Translations under genes and position numbers: made by a program | The notes under the pieces: model-generated | The model's database searches: none | Told to the model about the DNA's origin: nothing | The model's input: the letters and a program-made list of their open reading frames with translations, nothing else | In this document: positions 16,956 through 26,117 of the stretch, piece after piece | How the letters are laid out: each line of letters starts with the position of its first letter | Numbering within the stretch: the stretch's first letter is position 1 | NCBI GenBank assembly: GCA_963664045.2 | Contig: CAXXGT010000014.1 | Coordinates: 775,796-839,795 of the forward strand | Source: JAPPHA01 sp963664045 | Lineage (GTDB): Bacteria > Pseudomonadota > Alphaproteobacteria > Rhodobacterales > Rhodobacteraceae | Length of the DNA: 64,000 nt | Direction of reading: 5' to 3'

Positions 16956-17845
16956 GCGTGCCCCTCCGAGCCGGACATCGTTACCACCCAGTCAACCACG
17001 AAATTGATCGAGATGGTCAGCATTGCCACCGCCGCTGCCGGCAGGAGTGGTGTCAGGCCAAGATAGACATCGTCTTTGGCAAACATGATCAGGTTTGCGG
17101 TCTGACGCACCATTGAGCCCCAGTCGGCAGTCGGCGGCTGCAGGCCGAGTCCGAGAAAGGACAGTGCCGCGATAAAGAGGAAGACAAAGTTGAAACGGAG
17201 CCCGAATTCCGCAGCGAGTGGAACGCGCGCATTGGGCAGAATCTCGCGAAAAATCAGCCACCAGGTCCTTTCCCCGCGCAGCCGGGCAACCTCGATATAC
17301 TCAAGGACCATGATGTCGTTCGCAACGGCGCGGGTCAGGCGGAAGACCACGGTGGAATCTATGACTGCTATCACAATAACCAGCGTCACGATGCTCATCT
17401 GACGCTCATCCAAGGCAAACAGACCAAAATCCACCGGCCCCACTTCGGCGAAGACGGTGATGAAAAGCAGCGCAAAAATCAGCGACGGAATGGCAAAAAG
17501 CAAATCGATGATGCGGCTGATTACCTGATCCAGCCAGCCGCCGGCGAGCGCTGCGAAAATCCCGAGCCCGGCCCCAAGCGCAAAGGCAAGGACCGTTGTG
17601 ACAAACGCTATGCCGATGGTGTTCTGCGCCCCATAGATCAGTCGCGAAACCATGTCGCGGCCGAGATTGTCGGTACCAAGGAAAAATTCGCCGAACCACA
17701 TCTCATAACTGCCGCCGACGATTTCGGTTTCGCTGTAGGGGGCAATCCGGAATGCAAAAATTGATACGAATGCGTAAAGGCAGATTATGCAGATTCCGAT
17801 CTTGGCTGTAAGCGGAGCGTAACGGAAATTTGAGAGTAGCTGCAT
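16952..17845 (-). CDS. ABC transporter permease, DppC-like
   Basis: 297 residues with about six membrane segments, starting with a single TM (ICIICLYAFVSIFAFRIAPYS), a periplasmic loop with FLGTDNLGRDMVSRLIYGAQ (the DppC/OppC signature) and the BPD_transp_1 core. The EAA loop is VARLRGERTWWLIFREILPNA, which contacts the ATPase. Forms a heterodimeric channel with the DppB-like permease encoded 14 bases upstream. Its stop overlaps the ATPase start. Confidence 0.92.
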   Translation of the reverse strand: MQLLSNFRYAPLTAKIGICIICLYAFVSIFAFRIAPYSETEIVGGSYEMWFGEFFLGTDNLGRDMVSRLIYGAQNTIGIAFVTTVLAFALGAGLGIFAALAGGWLDQVISRIIDLLFAIPSLIFALLFITVFAEVGPVDFGLFALDERQMSIVTLVIVIAVIDSTVVFRLTRAVANDIMVLEYIEVARLRGERTWWLIFREILPNARVPLAAEFGLRFNFVFLFIAALSFLGLGLQPPTADWGSMVRQTANLIMFAKDDVYLGLTPLLPAAAVAMLTISINFVVDWVVTMSGSEGHA

Positions 17846-17859
17846 TTCGAGGTCTCGAT

Positions 17860-18828
17860 CTATTTCGGATGCAGCAAGCGTGGATTACTGAGGGTGGAAA
17901 ATATGTCCGCCAGCAGGTTCAGCACCAGGTACACGGTTGCAAATATCAGGCAGGCGGTCTGGACCACGGGCACGTCGCGCACGCCAACCGCGTCAACCAG
18001 CAGCTGTCCCAGACCCTGATAGGCGAAGATCACTTCAACAATCACCACACCCACCACGAGATAGGCCAGGTTTATGGCAATCACGTTGATGATCGGTGAC
18101 AACGCATTGGGAAGGGCGTGGATCACGATGATCCGCGCCTTTCGGATTCCCTTCAAATGCGCCATCTCGATATAGGCGTTGTTCAACAGGCTGGTTATCG
18201 CGGCACGGGTCATCCGCATGGTATAGGCGATCACAACGATCGTCAGCGTCAGGGCGGGAAGAAACGCCTTTTCGACCCGGGTCCAGAATGCGTCGTCGGT
18301 TCCGACATTCGCAATCGAGGGAAACAATCCCAGCTGCACCGAAAATACCAGTATGAATACATAGGCCGCAAAGAAACTTGGCAATGACACAGCCATCAGC
18401 GTCAGTATGTTCACGACGCGGTCAAATGCTGAATTTCGGTAGAGAGCGGTCAGAATTCCCAGTGCAAGTGCAACCGGGATAGAAATCGACGCACTCAGCA
18501 CCGCCAAAAAAACCGAGTTGCCAAGCCGTACCCCGATTAGCTCCGAAATCTCGCGATTCGACGCCAGCGATGTTCCGAATTCACCCTGAATGGCCCCGAA
18601 CAGCCAACTCAGATAGCGCTCGAAGGCTGGGCGGTCGAGGCCAAGCTCGCGCCTGAGCGCCTCTACGGTCTCTTCGGTGGCGTCCTGACCAAGGATCTCT
18701 TCCGCAACATCGCCTGGCAACAACTCAATTGCAAAGAAGATGATCAAGGAAATGGCAACCAGAGTCATGACGCCGCTTGCCAGACGCACGAGGATCGTCC
18801 GCACCAATGGGTTCATCATTCGGTGCAC
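17860..18828 (-). CDS. ABC transporter permease, DppB-like
   Basis: 322 residues. N-terminal membrane segment (VMTLVAISLIIFFAIELLPGD, with the LPGD motif of DppB/OppB), a periplasmic region with RRELGLDRPAFERYLSWL and GEFGTSL, then the permease core. EAA loop: MAHLKGIRKARIIVIHALPNA. A second possible start, ATG 18816, lies four codons inside. Pairs with the DppC-like protein; gene spacing of 14 bases indicates one transcript. Confidence 0.92.
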   Translation of the reverse strand: MHRMMNPLVRTILVRLASGVMTLVAISLIIFFAIELLPGDVAEEILGQDATEETVEALRRELGLDRPAFERYLSWLFGAIQGEFGTSLASNREISELIGVRLGNSVFLAVLSASISIPVALALGILTALYRNSAFDRVVNILTLMAVSLPSFFAAYVFILVFSVQLGLFPSIANVGTDDAFWTRVEKAFLPALTLTIVVIAYTMRMTRAAITSLLNNAYIEMAHLKGIRKARIIVIHALPNALSPIINVIAINLAYLVVGVVIVEVIFAYQGLGQLLVDAVGVRDVPVVQTACLIFATVYLVLNLLADIFSTLSNPRLLHPK

Positions 18829-18912
18829 CTTCGGTTTGCCAGGGAGGCACGCTATTCACATTCCGAATTCCGGCTCGCCTCCCCGACGTTGAACAAACCC
18901 CTCACTGGTCTT

Positions 18913-20472
18913 CTATGCAGCTTGCCACCAGCGCTCGAAAATCTTGCCACCATCAAGATCCCAGTTGCCGGCGACAGTTTCGTGGTGAGCAATATTGGAC
19001 CTCACCCCAATCACGAAATTTGCGAACAGCGGGATCAGCGTGGCGCCCTCGTCACGGATACGCAATTGCATTTCTGCGTACATTTCCTTCCTCCTGGATT
19101 GATCTGTCTCGCCTCGGGCCAAGACCAGCAGTTCATTGAAGCGTGCATCTTTCCAGCGAGTATCGTTACGGCTGGACGCTTCGGAGTATGCAACCGAGAA
19201 CATCTGATCCGCCGTCGCCCGGCCTCCCCAGTATGCCGCCGACCAGGGAACCTTGCGCCAGACCTTTGACCAGTAACCGTCATTGGGCACCCGGTTGATC
19301 GAGATATTGATACCTGCTGCCTGGGCCTGCTGACCGTAGAGTTGAATTGCGTCTATGGCCCCGTTCCAGATGCCTTCGGAAGAAGTGATCTGGAGATCCA
19401 GCCCGTCAAGTCCCGCTTCCTTCAGGTGAAACTTCGCCTTGTCCGGATCGTATGAACGTTGCGGAATGTCGGCAGCATGAAACGGGTCACTGACCGGAAT
19501 CGGATGGTCGTTGCCAAGCAAACCGTGACCGCGCAATACCTTGTCCAGGAGTTCATCACGGTCGATGGCGTATTTCAGCGCCAGCCGAACGTGATTGTTG
19601 TCGAACGGCGGAAATTCCGTGATCATCGGGAAGGTGTAATGCAGGCGAGACGCAACATCGAGCACCTCGATATCGGAACTTCTTTCCAATAGATGCGCGG
19701 TTGAAATATCGACTCTGTCGATCACGTCCACTTCACCGGTCCGCAACGCGTTCTGGCGGGCGGCACTATCGATCAGTGCAAACATTTCCGCACTGTCAAA
19801 ATAAGCCCGGTCTTCCCTGTGGTAGTTCGGATGCCGTTTGAAACTTATGCTGACGCCGGGATTGAACGCTTCAATCATGTAGGCGCCTGCGCCGATGGCG
19901 GACCCGGGATCAATCTGACCATCGGTAGCCGGCAGAATGCCGAAGCCGCTGCTGGTCAACAATGTCGGGTAATCCGTATTCGGAAGCTTCAACCGGAGAG
20001 TCAGACTGTGATCGTCTTCCTTGATGATCTCGTCGATCTGCTCCGCAAAGATTTTCATGCGCGACTTCGAGTCTTCACCCCGGTGGGCGTTGATGCTTGC
20101 AATCACATCGTCCGCGCCAAGGGATTTGCCATTGTGGAACTCGACGCCCCTTTTCAACCTGAAATGCCATACAGAGGTATCGGCACCCGACTCCCAGCTT
20201 TCCGCAAGATCGCCGACGAGTTCTCCGCCTGAACTGATCTCGGTCAAATAGGCAAGCCGGGTCAGGTTTGTCGTGGCAATGAAACTGCTGGAGCCCCGAT
20301 AGGGGTCCAGCGTGTCGGTTGTGGAGCCGAATCCTGTACCGACCCTCAGGTGCCCGCCCCGCTGGGGAGACGAATGCGCCGGTGACGAAAGGACAATGCC
20401 ACACGCACTGATAACTGCTCCTGCGGATGCGCCTTGCAGCAGGGTACGCCGATTCATGTTGGGTAGATTCAT
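18913..20472 (-). CDS. family 5 extracellular solute-binding protein (DppA/OppA-like)
   Basis: 519 residues, periplasmic receptor of the transporter. ATG 20472 is chosen because GGAG lies eight bases upstream. The signal is Tat-like: NRRTLLQGASAGAVISACG. Mature part has the SBP_bac_5 pattern: GTGFGSTTDTLDPYRG, LVGDLAESWESG, WHFRLKRGVEFHNGKSLGAD, VRLALKYAIDRDELLDKVL and LFANFVIGVRSNI near the end. Ligand is probably a peptide or opine-like compound but cannot be told from sequence. It lies 84 bases before dppB and downstream of the DRE-TIM-like gene. Confidence 0.9.
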   Translation of the reverse strand: MNLPNMNRRTLLQGASAGAVISACGIVLSSPAHSSPQRGGHLRVGTGFGSTTDTLDPYRGSSSFIATTNLTRLAYLTEISSGGELVGDLAESWESGADTSVWHFRLKRGVEFHNGKSLGADDVIASINAHRGEDSKSRMKIFAEQIDEIIKEDDHSLTLRLKLPNTDYPTLLTSSGFGILPATDGQIDPGSAIGAGAYMIEAFNPGVSISFKRHPNYHREDRAYFDSAEMFALIDSAARQNALRTGEVDVIDRVDISTAHLLERSSDIEVLDVASRLHYTFPMITEFPPFDNNHVRLALKYAIDRDELLDKVLRGHGLLGNDHPIPVSDPFHAADIPQRSYDPDKAKFHLKEAGLDGLDLQITSSEGIWNGAIDAIQLYGQQAQAAGINISINRVPNDGYWSKVWRKVPWSAAYWGGRATADQMFSVAYSEASSRNDTRWKDARFNELLVLARGETDQSRRKEMYAEMQLRIRDEGATLIPLFANFVIGVRSNIAHHETVAGNWDLDGGKIFERWWQAA

Positions 20473-20553
20473 GCTATTGCTCCTTCTCATCCGGGCATTC
20501 CCGTATTCCCTTTCTCGCGGCCGCAGACTGTCGGTCCGGCAGGGAGGAACGCG

Positions 20554-21960
20554 TTACCTGTAGCGTTGCGTCAGCGCCGCGCTTTCATCTTCATCAGCCG
20601 TGTCCATGGCCGTGTCCAAACCGCCAATATCCTCGAGCACGAGGTCAAGCAGCATCTTCATGTTGGCAGGATCGTCGAAGCGCATCTGCCTGCCCTCCAT
20701 CAGCATCGCGTTCATCCTGGCGCGCATACCGTTCAGGACAGTGGCGTTGCGTGCGATGTTGTTGCCATAGCCAAGTTCAGCCAGGCGTTTGCCAATCACG
20801 TAGGTTGGGGCCCAGCTTGGCATCACCTGGTATCCCGGTGTTCGCCCGATCAGGCCCGGGTGCAGATCACGCGGATTGTCAGTCTGCTCAAAATACTTGT
20901 CGACGTAGAGATAGGCTCGCTCACCCACGACTGCCGTGTTCGGCGGGACGCCGGTATGGTCGTGGATTTGCCACATCCGTTCTGCCACTTCCTGGAATTT
21001 CTCTGTGTTGAAGAGCTTGCGCACATGTGGGTTACGTGCACGCATGAGGTTAGTCAGCAGCATCAGTGCTGATCCATGCCCGCCCTGCGCCGCCTGCGGC
21101 GTGAAGCCCGACCAGACGCCATCACCACCTGCCAGAATGCATTCCAGGCCGGCGGCATCCTCGGTCCCGTTGCCCAGGTGGGAATGGGCGAGAATCTTGT
21201 GCGGCTTGGGCAGATAGCGCCGCATCAGCGTAACCAGTGCGAATGTCTCGAACGGAAACCTCGTTCCTTTCACGTCCTCAAACAACACGCCCGAGATGTT
21301 CATCGTTCCCAGCATCTTGATGATCCTGGTCAGGTATTCGACATCTTGATCGAATGTATCGAACGGATCGCCGAGACGAATATAGATGCGTCCCCTCCTG
21401 TCGCCCGGCGGTGGGAGGAGTCGCTGGTATTCGAGAATATGGGCCCTGAGATCGGCAATCATCTTTTCCCTGGACGAGCCGATGGCTTCGACCACGGAAG
21501 GGCACGTCTCGACCAGCAGGATTACGTTAGGTATGCCGAATTCGACAGTTTTCTTCGCCGCCGGTCCCATGGGAAAAGGCGCCCCATCCTTCAGCGGTTC
21601 AACTGCAATTGTCGAGAAAAAGGGATCGAGCGATTCCCCGCTGGCCACCAGGTAGTCCAGGAACTCATCCACTACGGAGGGGAAGGCAAAAAAATTGGGA
21701 AGACCAAAATTGTCGAACCCGAGATCGCGTGCAAGGCGGTGCAGTTCCTTCTTGTCGTCGAGCGTGTGACCGAAATAGGATGAGAGCGTCGCTTCACGAG
21801 ACGACATATCTATCATATATGGTTCTACATCACGAAGAACTGCGACTCGATCCTCGATATACCTGCGCATCTCGTTCGCCCATGCACAATCCTGCTCGGT
21901 TAAAGCAATTCCATTGCACTGAGCAGTGTTTGTTTCATGGTTTTCTGATGTCTCGTTCAC
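20554..21960 (-). CDS. DRE-TIM metallolyase-like (HMGL/IPMS-type) enzyme
   Basis: About 468 residues from a GTG at 21960 with GAAGG seven bases upstream (ATG 22011 is the alternative). The TIM-barrel family signs are SSREATLSSYFGH, standing for the DRE loop near the N-terminus, and AHSHLGNGTEDAAGLE, the metal-binding HxH loop, followed by GVWSGFTPQAAQGGHGS. Members join or split acyl groups (isopropylmalate and homocitrate synthases, HMG-CoA lyase). The substrate is unknown. It is first in the transporter operon, so it may act on the imported compound; the LysR gene diverges from it. Confidence 0.65.
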   Translation of the reverse strand: MNETSENHETNTAQCNGIALTEQDCAWANEMRRYIEDRVAVLRDVEPYMIDMSSREATLSSYFGHTLDDKKELHRLARDLGFDNFGLPNFFAFPSVVDEFLDYLVASGESLDPFFSTIAVEPLKDGAPFPMGPAAKKTVEFGIPNVILLVETCPSVVEAIGSSREKMIADLRAHILEYQRLLPPPGDRRGRIYIRLGDPFDTFDQDVEYLTRIIKMLGTMNISGVLFEDVKGTRFPFETFALVTLMRRYLPKPHKILAHSHLGNGTEDAAGLECILAGGDGVWSGFTPQAAQGGHGSALMLLTNLMRARNPHVRKLFNTEKFQEVAERMWQIHDHTGVPPNTAVVGERAYLYVDKYFEQTDNPRDLHPGLIGRTPGYQVMPSWAPTYVIGKRLAELGYGNNIARNATVLNGMRARMNAMLMEGRQMRFDDPANMKMLLDLVLEDIGGLDTAMDTADEDESAALTQRYR

Positions 21961-22011
21961 GTCATTACCTTCTTCGAATCTCTCCTCGTTGCTTGAGCAA
22001 GACACACGCAT

Positions 22012-22092
22012 TCACCGTCGTCAACAATATCTTCTTGCCTTTCAATAAGGTAATGTTATGGATTCAGCCGATTACAAAGAGGGACGGGACAG
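22012..22092. promoter_or_regulatory. divergent intergenic region, likely LysR control site
   Basis: 81 bases separate the divergent LysR gene and the operon. It contains TAAGGTAATGTTATGGAT (22047-22064), with two ATG/TAATG-like repeats but no clear T-N11-A palindrome by eye. Position makes it the likely binding site for the regulator; no operator was proven. Confidence 0.4.
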
Positions 22093-22974
22093 ATGATCAC
22101 GCACCGTCAAGTCGAAGCCTTCCGGCAAGTCATGTCCGCCGGGACAGCGACTGCTGCTGCACGGACGATGAATATCTCGCAACCAGCGGTGAGCCGCCTT
22201 GTCACCACGTTGGAATATGAACTTGGTTTCGCGCTGTTTGAGCGCCGAAACCGGCTTCTATTTCCGACAAAGGAAGCGCAGCACTTTCATGACCATGTCG
22301 AACAGTCCTTTGTCGGGATTGAACGCCTCAGGCAGGCAGCTTCGGATATTCTGGAGCATTCCGGGAAACGATTGTCGTTTGTCTGCATTCCAAGCCTGTC
22401 CACGAATATCGCCGTCGAACTTGTTGACCAGTTTCATCGTCACCGTCCCGAAATTGCTGTTTCGCTGGAGGTGCAGCCTTCGCAGCGAATATTCGAGTGG
22501 ATCTCTACGGGGAAATGCGAACTTGGCATGACTTCACTTCCGGTGCATGCGCCAGCCATTGACAAACAGACGATCTGCACTGGTGCAGCAGAGTGCATTG
22601 TCCCCAGGGGTCACCGTCTCGCAAAACGGGATTCAGTGTGTGCGGTCGATTTGGCGGAGGAGACCTTTGTCGGGTATCGCGCGGATTCTGAATATCGACA
22701 GTTCGTGGATACGTTGTTCGAGCGCTCTGGTATCCTGCGCAAGGTGGCCTTCGAGGCGCGTACCACCAATGCCGTGATCGCGATGGTTGCCGCGGGCCTC
22801 GGTGTTTCGATCGTCGAGCCCTCATTCGCGCGGTCGACCGCCGGTCGCGGGGTCGTATCGATTCCTTTCCTTCCGGAGATTCCAGTCAGGTTGACGCTGA
22901 TTCGGTTGAAGGAAAAGACGTTGTCAAAGGCCGCTGAATACTTCACGCATCTCGCCACCCGGAACTTCGCGTAA
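22093..22974 (+). CDS. LysR-family transcriptional regulator
   Basis: 293 residues. N-terminal winged helix-turn-helix: HRQVEAFRQVMSAGTATAAA, then ISQPAVSRLVTTLEYELGFALFERR, followed by the linker helix and a periplasmic-binding-protein-like effector domain. Length is normal. It is divergent from the DRE-TIM/Dpp operon, the classic arrangement for a LysR activator that senses the pathway compound. The start ATG follows GGGACGGGAC. Confidence 0.92.
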   Translation: MITHRQVEAFRQVMSAGTATAAARTMNISQPAVSRLVTTLEYELGFALFERRNRLLFPTKEAQHFHDHVEQSFVGIERLRQAASDILEHSGKRLSFVCIPSLSTNIAVELVDQFHRHRPEIAVSLEVQPSQRIFEWISTGKCELGMTSLPVHAPAIDKQTICTGAAECIVPRGHRLAKRDSVCAVDLAEETFVGYRADSEYRQFVDTLFERSGILRKVAFEARTTNAVIAMVAAGLGVSIVEPSFARSTAGRGVVSIPFLPEIPVRLTLIRLKEKTLSKAAEYFTHLATRNFA

Positions 22975-23194
22975 CGGACTTGCCCGGTAAGTTACTGATT
23001 GGACTGCCACGAAACAGTAGCTGCAGCCGGGCTTATTCAACGTACCTACTTTGTATCTGCTCGCCCCCTCTTCGCAATTGGCGAACTTCCCCCACGGCAG
23101 CTGTCGATCTCATCGAACGCGTGCACCAACGTCTTTGATCGCTTCCCTGTCATGGGCCTCGCCCGAGACTTGAAGTTGAGCCGAGTTCGACAGG
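22975..23194. other. no gene seen
   Basis: 220 bases between the LysR gene and the end of the IS21-type remnant; no convincing frame or hairpin. Confidence 0.4.
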
Positions 23195-23322
23195 TGTCAA
23201 TACTCACTCAAAATTGACCCACCTTCCTCCTCCAAAATTGACCCGTCTTGTGCCATCTTTCCTTCGCGGTAGCCTTTTCCTGGTCGTCCACCCAGCGGGC
23301 GGATTTTTCGGGAGATGGGACG

Positions 23323-24210
23323 ATGGAATGGAAGCCGGATTTCGGATTTCGGCGGCTTGCTGACGAGGTGAGGTGCAGGTCTCTTGCCCTGGTGGCGCCG
23401 CTACTGGGATACGAGCAGGACAGGACCGACCGCTGCCGATGGCGGCGGCCGGGCTCGGTGATCAGCATCAACGGGCCCAAATACTACGACCACATCGTCG
23501 GCTGCGGTGGTGGCGGGGCGATCGACTTGGTCATTCATGCCCGCGGCTGCACCCCGATGCAGGCAATCAACTGGCTGGCCGGACGGCCATCGCCTCCGGG
23601 GACCGCCAGGCCGGCAGCGCCGGTGCGGGCGCGGGCACTGGCACTGCCGCCGCCCTGTGAGGGCAGCTGGGACGAGGTCCGGGCGTTTCTGACCGGGGAT
23701 CGCGGTCTCGACGGGGTTCGCCTCGACGATCTCAAGAGGGCCGGAATGCTGTGGGCGGACGCGCAGGCGAACGCGGTGTTCGCGTACCGGAATGCACGGG
23801 GCCAGATCACCGGGGCCGAGCTTGTCGGCGCCCGCCCGTTTGCCGATGGCCGGCGTTTCCGGGGCATGGCGCCGGGCTCGCGCAAGACCGCCGGCGGCTT
23901 CTGGTTCGGAAGCGGAGATGCGAAGGCGCCTGCCGGTGTCTTCCTGGCCGAGAGCGCCATCGATGCCCTCTCGGCATGTGCCCTGGGTGCCGGAGAACCG
24001 GCATCGATATGGGCGTCGGCCGCCGGTACCTGCCGGCGCCTGCCGGACTGGCTTGGCGATGCCGGACCGGCATTCGTCATCTGCGGCTTCGACGCTGACG
24101 AATCCGGTGACGGCGCCGCCGATGCGCTCATTGCATCCGACGAACGGGGCTGCCGCGCCCGCCCGTCCGGAGCCAAGGACTGGAATGCGCTGCTCAATCG
24201 CGGCTTCTGA
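23323..24210 (+). CDS. DUF3991 and TOPRIM domain protein, IS21 passenger
   Basis: 295 residues from ATG 23323. The N-terminal DUF3991/zinc-binding-like domain has PLLGYEQDRTDRCRWRRPG, then YYDHIVGCGGGGAIDLVIH. A central region follows, then a TOPRIM fold: the acidic FLAESAIDALSA and FVICGFDADESGDGAADAL (DxD), ending in GAKDWNALLN. TOPRIM domains occur in primases, topoisomerases and OLD nucleases; this combination is usual on plasmids and mobile elements and its activity is not established. The 3' end overlaps the convergent istB by 17 bases. Confidence 0.82.
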   Translation: MEWKPDFGFRRLADEVRCRSLALVAPLLGYEQDRTDRCRWRRPGSVISINGPKYYDHIVGCGGGGAIDLVIHARGCTPMQAINWLAGRPSPPGTARPAAPVRARALALPPPCEGSWDEVRAFLTGDRGLDGVRLDDLKRAGMLWADAQANAVFAYRNARGQITGAELVGARPFADGRRFRGMAPGSRKTAGGFWFGSGDAKAPAGVFLAESAIDALSACALGAGEPASIWASAAGTCRRLPDWLGDAGPAFVICGFDADESGDGAADALIASDERGCRARPSGAKDWNALLNRGF

Positions 24211-24658
24211 GGCGCCAGTTGTCATTGCCGGTCTCGATGTTGTCGCAATGATGGGTCAGCCGGTCCAGGAGGGCGGTGGTCATCCTGGCATCATTGAATA
24301 CGCTGGACCATTCGCCGAACTGCAGGTTGGTGGTGATGATCACCGGCGTCCATTCATAGAGGCTGGACATGAGGTGAAACAGCAAATTGCCGCCATCGCG
24401 CGAGACCGGCAAATAGCCGAGTTCGTCGATGATGACGAAGTCACGCCTTCGCAGGGCGTCGGCGAGGCGCCCCTGGCGGCCGTCCTGGAACTCGCGCTCG
24501 AGCAGGTTGGCCAGCTCGATGATGTTGAAGAAGCGGCCGCGGGCGCCGGCGCGGATGCAATTGCGGGCAATGTCCACGGCAAGATGCGTCTTGCCGGTGC
24601 CCGTTCCACCGATCAGGATTCCGTTACGCTCGGCCTCGATGAAGGAGCCGCCGGCCAT
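24194..24658 (-). pseudogene. istB: IstB ATPase, N-terminally truncated
   Basis: AAA+ helper of IS21 transposition. Walker A GGTGTGKTHLA, Walker B DFVIIDELGYLP, sensor region VIITTNLQFGEW and DRLTHHC near the C-terminus are present. The first ~100 residues that bind the transposase are missing: the frame begins at a late ATG and sequence upstream is unrelated. It has no istA partner here. Confidence 0.85.
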
Positions 24659-24869
24659 GCTGTTAGGTCCCGGAATGGCTCCCTGATCTCTCCCGGCGCA
24701 CGGCGCAACTGATCCGGTCGGGACCTGATCCGAAACCCTCGCCGCAAGACAAGGGCGACCCGAACGCGCAGTTGGTCCGGTACTCGTTAAGGCGCCAATC
24801 GGTCTTCACGGGAGGCGGTCTGGTCGGAAAGACGCTGAGGAAGGCGTCGATTCCGGAACAGGACCGCCA

Positions 24870-24898
24870 TTGACATGGGTGCTACCTGGTACTACCTT
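24870..24898 (+). promoter_or_regulatory. sigma-70-like promoter of parDE
   Basis: TTGACA (24870-24875), 17-base spacer, TACCTT (24893-24898). Within and next to it, CTACCT occurs twice in direct orientation around GGTA, a plausible ParD operator. The ATG of the antitoxin is 18 bases further, with AGGAG before it. Confidence 0.6.
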
Positions 24899-24916
24899 GT
24901 TGGGCAGGAGACCCGC

Positions 24917-25192
24917 ATGACCGTCAAGACCTCGATTTCGCTCACCGATGAACAGCATGCCTTCGCGAGGGCGCTGGTGGAAACAGGACGCTACGGGAGC
25001 TTCAGTGCGGTTTTCCAGCAAGGTGTCAACCTGTTGCGTCAGCGTATTGACGCCGAAGAACTGGAACTCGTAGCACTGCGCGAGATTCTCGCACGCCGCC
25101 GTGCTGGCGCCTTTTCCGGTGCGGAACGGATGGACAGCCGTCTAGCCCGGATGATTGCAGAGAAACGGCGCGCGCGTGACGTACCGTCTTGA
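24917..25192 (+). CDS. ParD-family antitoxin
   Basis: 91-residue ribbon-helix-helix antitoxin: TVKTSISLTDEQHAFARALVETGRYGSFSAVFQQGV matches the CC2985/ParD type, followed by an acidic helix (RQRIDAEELELVALREIL) that binds the toxin. ATG 24917 has AGGAG six bases upstream. It should repress its own promoter with ParE. The 3' end overlaps the parE start by 17 bases, so the two are coupled. Confidence 0.9.
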   Translation: MTVKTSISLTDEQHAFARALVETGRYGSFSAVFQQGVNLLRQRIDAEELELVALREILARRRAGAFSGAERMDSRLARMIAEKRRARDVPS

Positions 25193-25523
25193 GTTCTCGC
25201 TTGAGGCGGAACGCGATTTCGGGCTGATATTCGACCATCTCTTCGACAGCTATCTTGGCTTTGGCGAACCCCCTGAGGACGCACTCGGCCATGCAGAGGC
25301 CCGGATTCTGGAGATCCGCGCAGCGGCGGACCGCATCGCAGTCGCGCCGCACCGTGGCCGGAAACATGACAATATCCTGCCCGGCCTGTGGCACCTGACC
25401 ATCAGGCTGGCGGTCTACTGGTTCGATGTCGACGACGACCGCCGGACCGTCCGTATACTGGCGATATTCTTCGGTGGGCAGGACCACATCCGGCACATGA
25501 TGGCCCGGCTGCTTGGCGGATAA
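25176..25523 (+). CDS. ParE-family toxin
   Basis: 115 residues from GTG 25176. RelE/ParE fold with TYRLEFSLEAERDFGLIFDHLF, RGRKHDNILPGLWHLTIRLAVYWFDVD and a C-terminal ILAIFFGGQDHIRHMMARLLG, characteristic of ParE toxins that inhibit gyrase. It overlaps the ParD-like antitoxin gene. Complete and probably functional. Confidence 0.9.
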   Translation: MTYRLEFSLEAERDFGLIFDHLFDSYLGFGEPPEDALGHAEARILEIRAAADRIAVAPHRGRKHDNILPGLWHLTIRLAVYWFDVDDDRRTVRILAIFFGGQDHIRHMMARLLGG

Positions 25524-25550
25524 CCAGGATTGTTTGCAACCAGCCTGCAA

Positions 25551-25618
25551 TCACCGGACTGAACCCGTATCGTCGAAATTCAGGCTCCAGCATTCCAGAA
25601 AAGATCGGTTGGACATAT
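25551..25618 (-). pseudogene. Tn3-type transposase N-terminal scrap
   Basis: The reading MSNRSFLECWSLNFDDTG is closely similar to the start of the Tn3-type remnant at 55169 (MSDRSFLDCWSLDFDDVG). Only about 20 residues survive. It marks a former Tn3-like end near the ParDE genes. Confidence 0.5.
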
Positions 25619-25695
25619 GCAGGCCGTACTCGTTGAGGCGCCATCGGTCACCGTTGCCGGCAGTTCGCATCACCTGTCCACCCTGCCTGCGTCGG

Positions 25696-26117
25696 TCAAC
25701 TCCTGGCGGCTTTCTGGAGCCGCACGAGAATCGTCTGCGTCTCCGCGGACGCCTCGCCGTCCTCGAGCGCTTTCCCCAGCGCGTAGCCGTGGCGGTCCAT
25801 ATCAAGTCCCAGGCGGTCCGGCCCTTCGCGTCCTTCGCGACCGGATCCACGCCGTCCTCAAGTAGAGTCCGGGCCGTCCCGGTGGTGTCTGACAGGTTCC
25901 TTCCTCCGCTCCAGGCGAGTCGATGGAGAGGCGTCCAGCCGCGCTGAGAGGTTACCGCAGTTGCATCTGCGCCGTGCTTCAACAGCAGCCTGACAACCTC
26001 TGGCCGGCCGGCATGGCTAGCCACGAGGAGAGCTGCCCAATCCTGGCCGCGGGCGATGGTCATGTTCGGATCCGCGCCGTGGTCCAGAAGAATTTGGATG
26101 GCAAATTCCGTGAATGA
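25696..26117 (-). pseudogene. ankyrin-repeat protein remnant, frameshifted
   Basis: Ankyrin repeats read FAIQILLDHGADPNMTIARG, AALLVASHAGRPEVVRLLLK, WTPLHRLAWSGG and ARTLLEDGVDPVAKDAKG. Near 25803 the frame shifts, and the natural C-terminus (GYALGKALEDGEASAETQT, then ILVRLQKAARS and a stop at 25696) is in another frame. The 5' end is lost where it meets the UvrD fragment. A second ankyrin gene, also broken, lies at 2.2 kb. Confidence 0.75.

Larger units (their letters stand above)
23195..24660. mobile_element. IS21-family remnant with DUF3991/TOPRIM cargo
   Basis: One end is visible: TGTCAATACTCACTC followed by two repeats of CAAAATTGACCC (around 23208 and 23232), the multiple terminal repeats typical of IS21 ends. 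Inside are a plus-strand DUF3991-TOPRIM gene and a convergent, N-truncated istB. istA and the other end are missing; the sequence changes near 24660. Confidence 0.7.

Noticed and set aside
23208..23243. Two CAAAATTGACCC repeats as a CRISPR or iteron array
   Set aside because: They fit the multiple terminal repeats of IS21 ends and lie next to istB.
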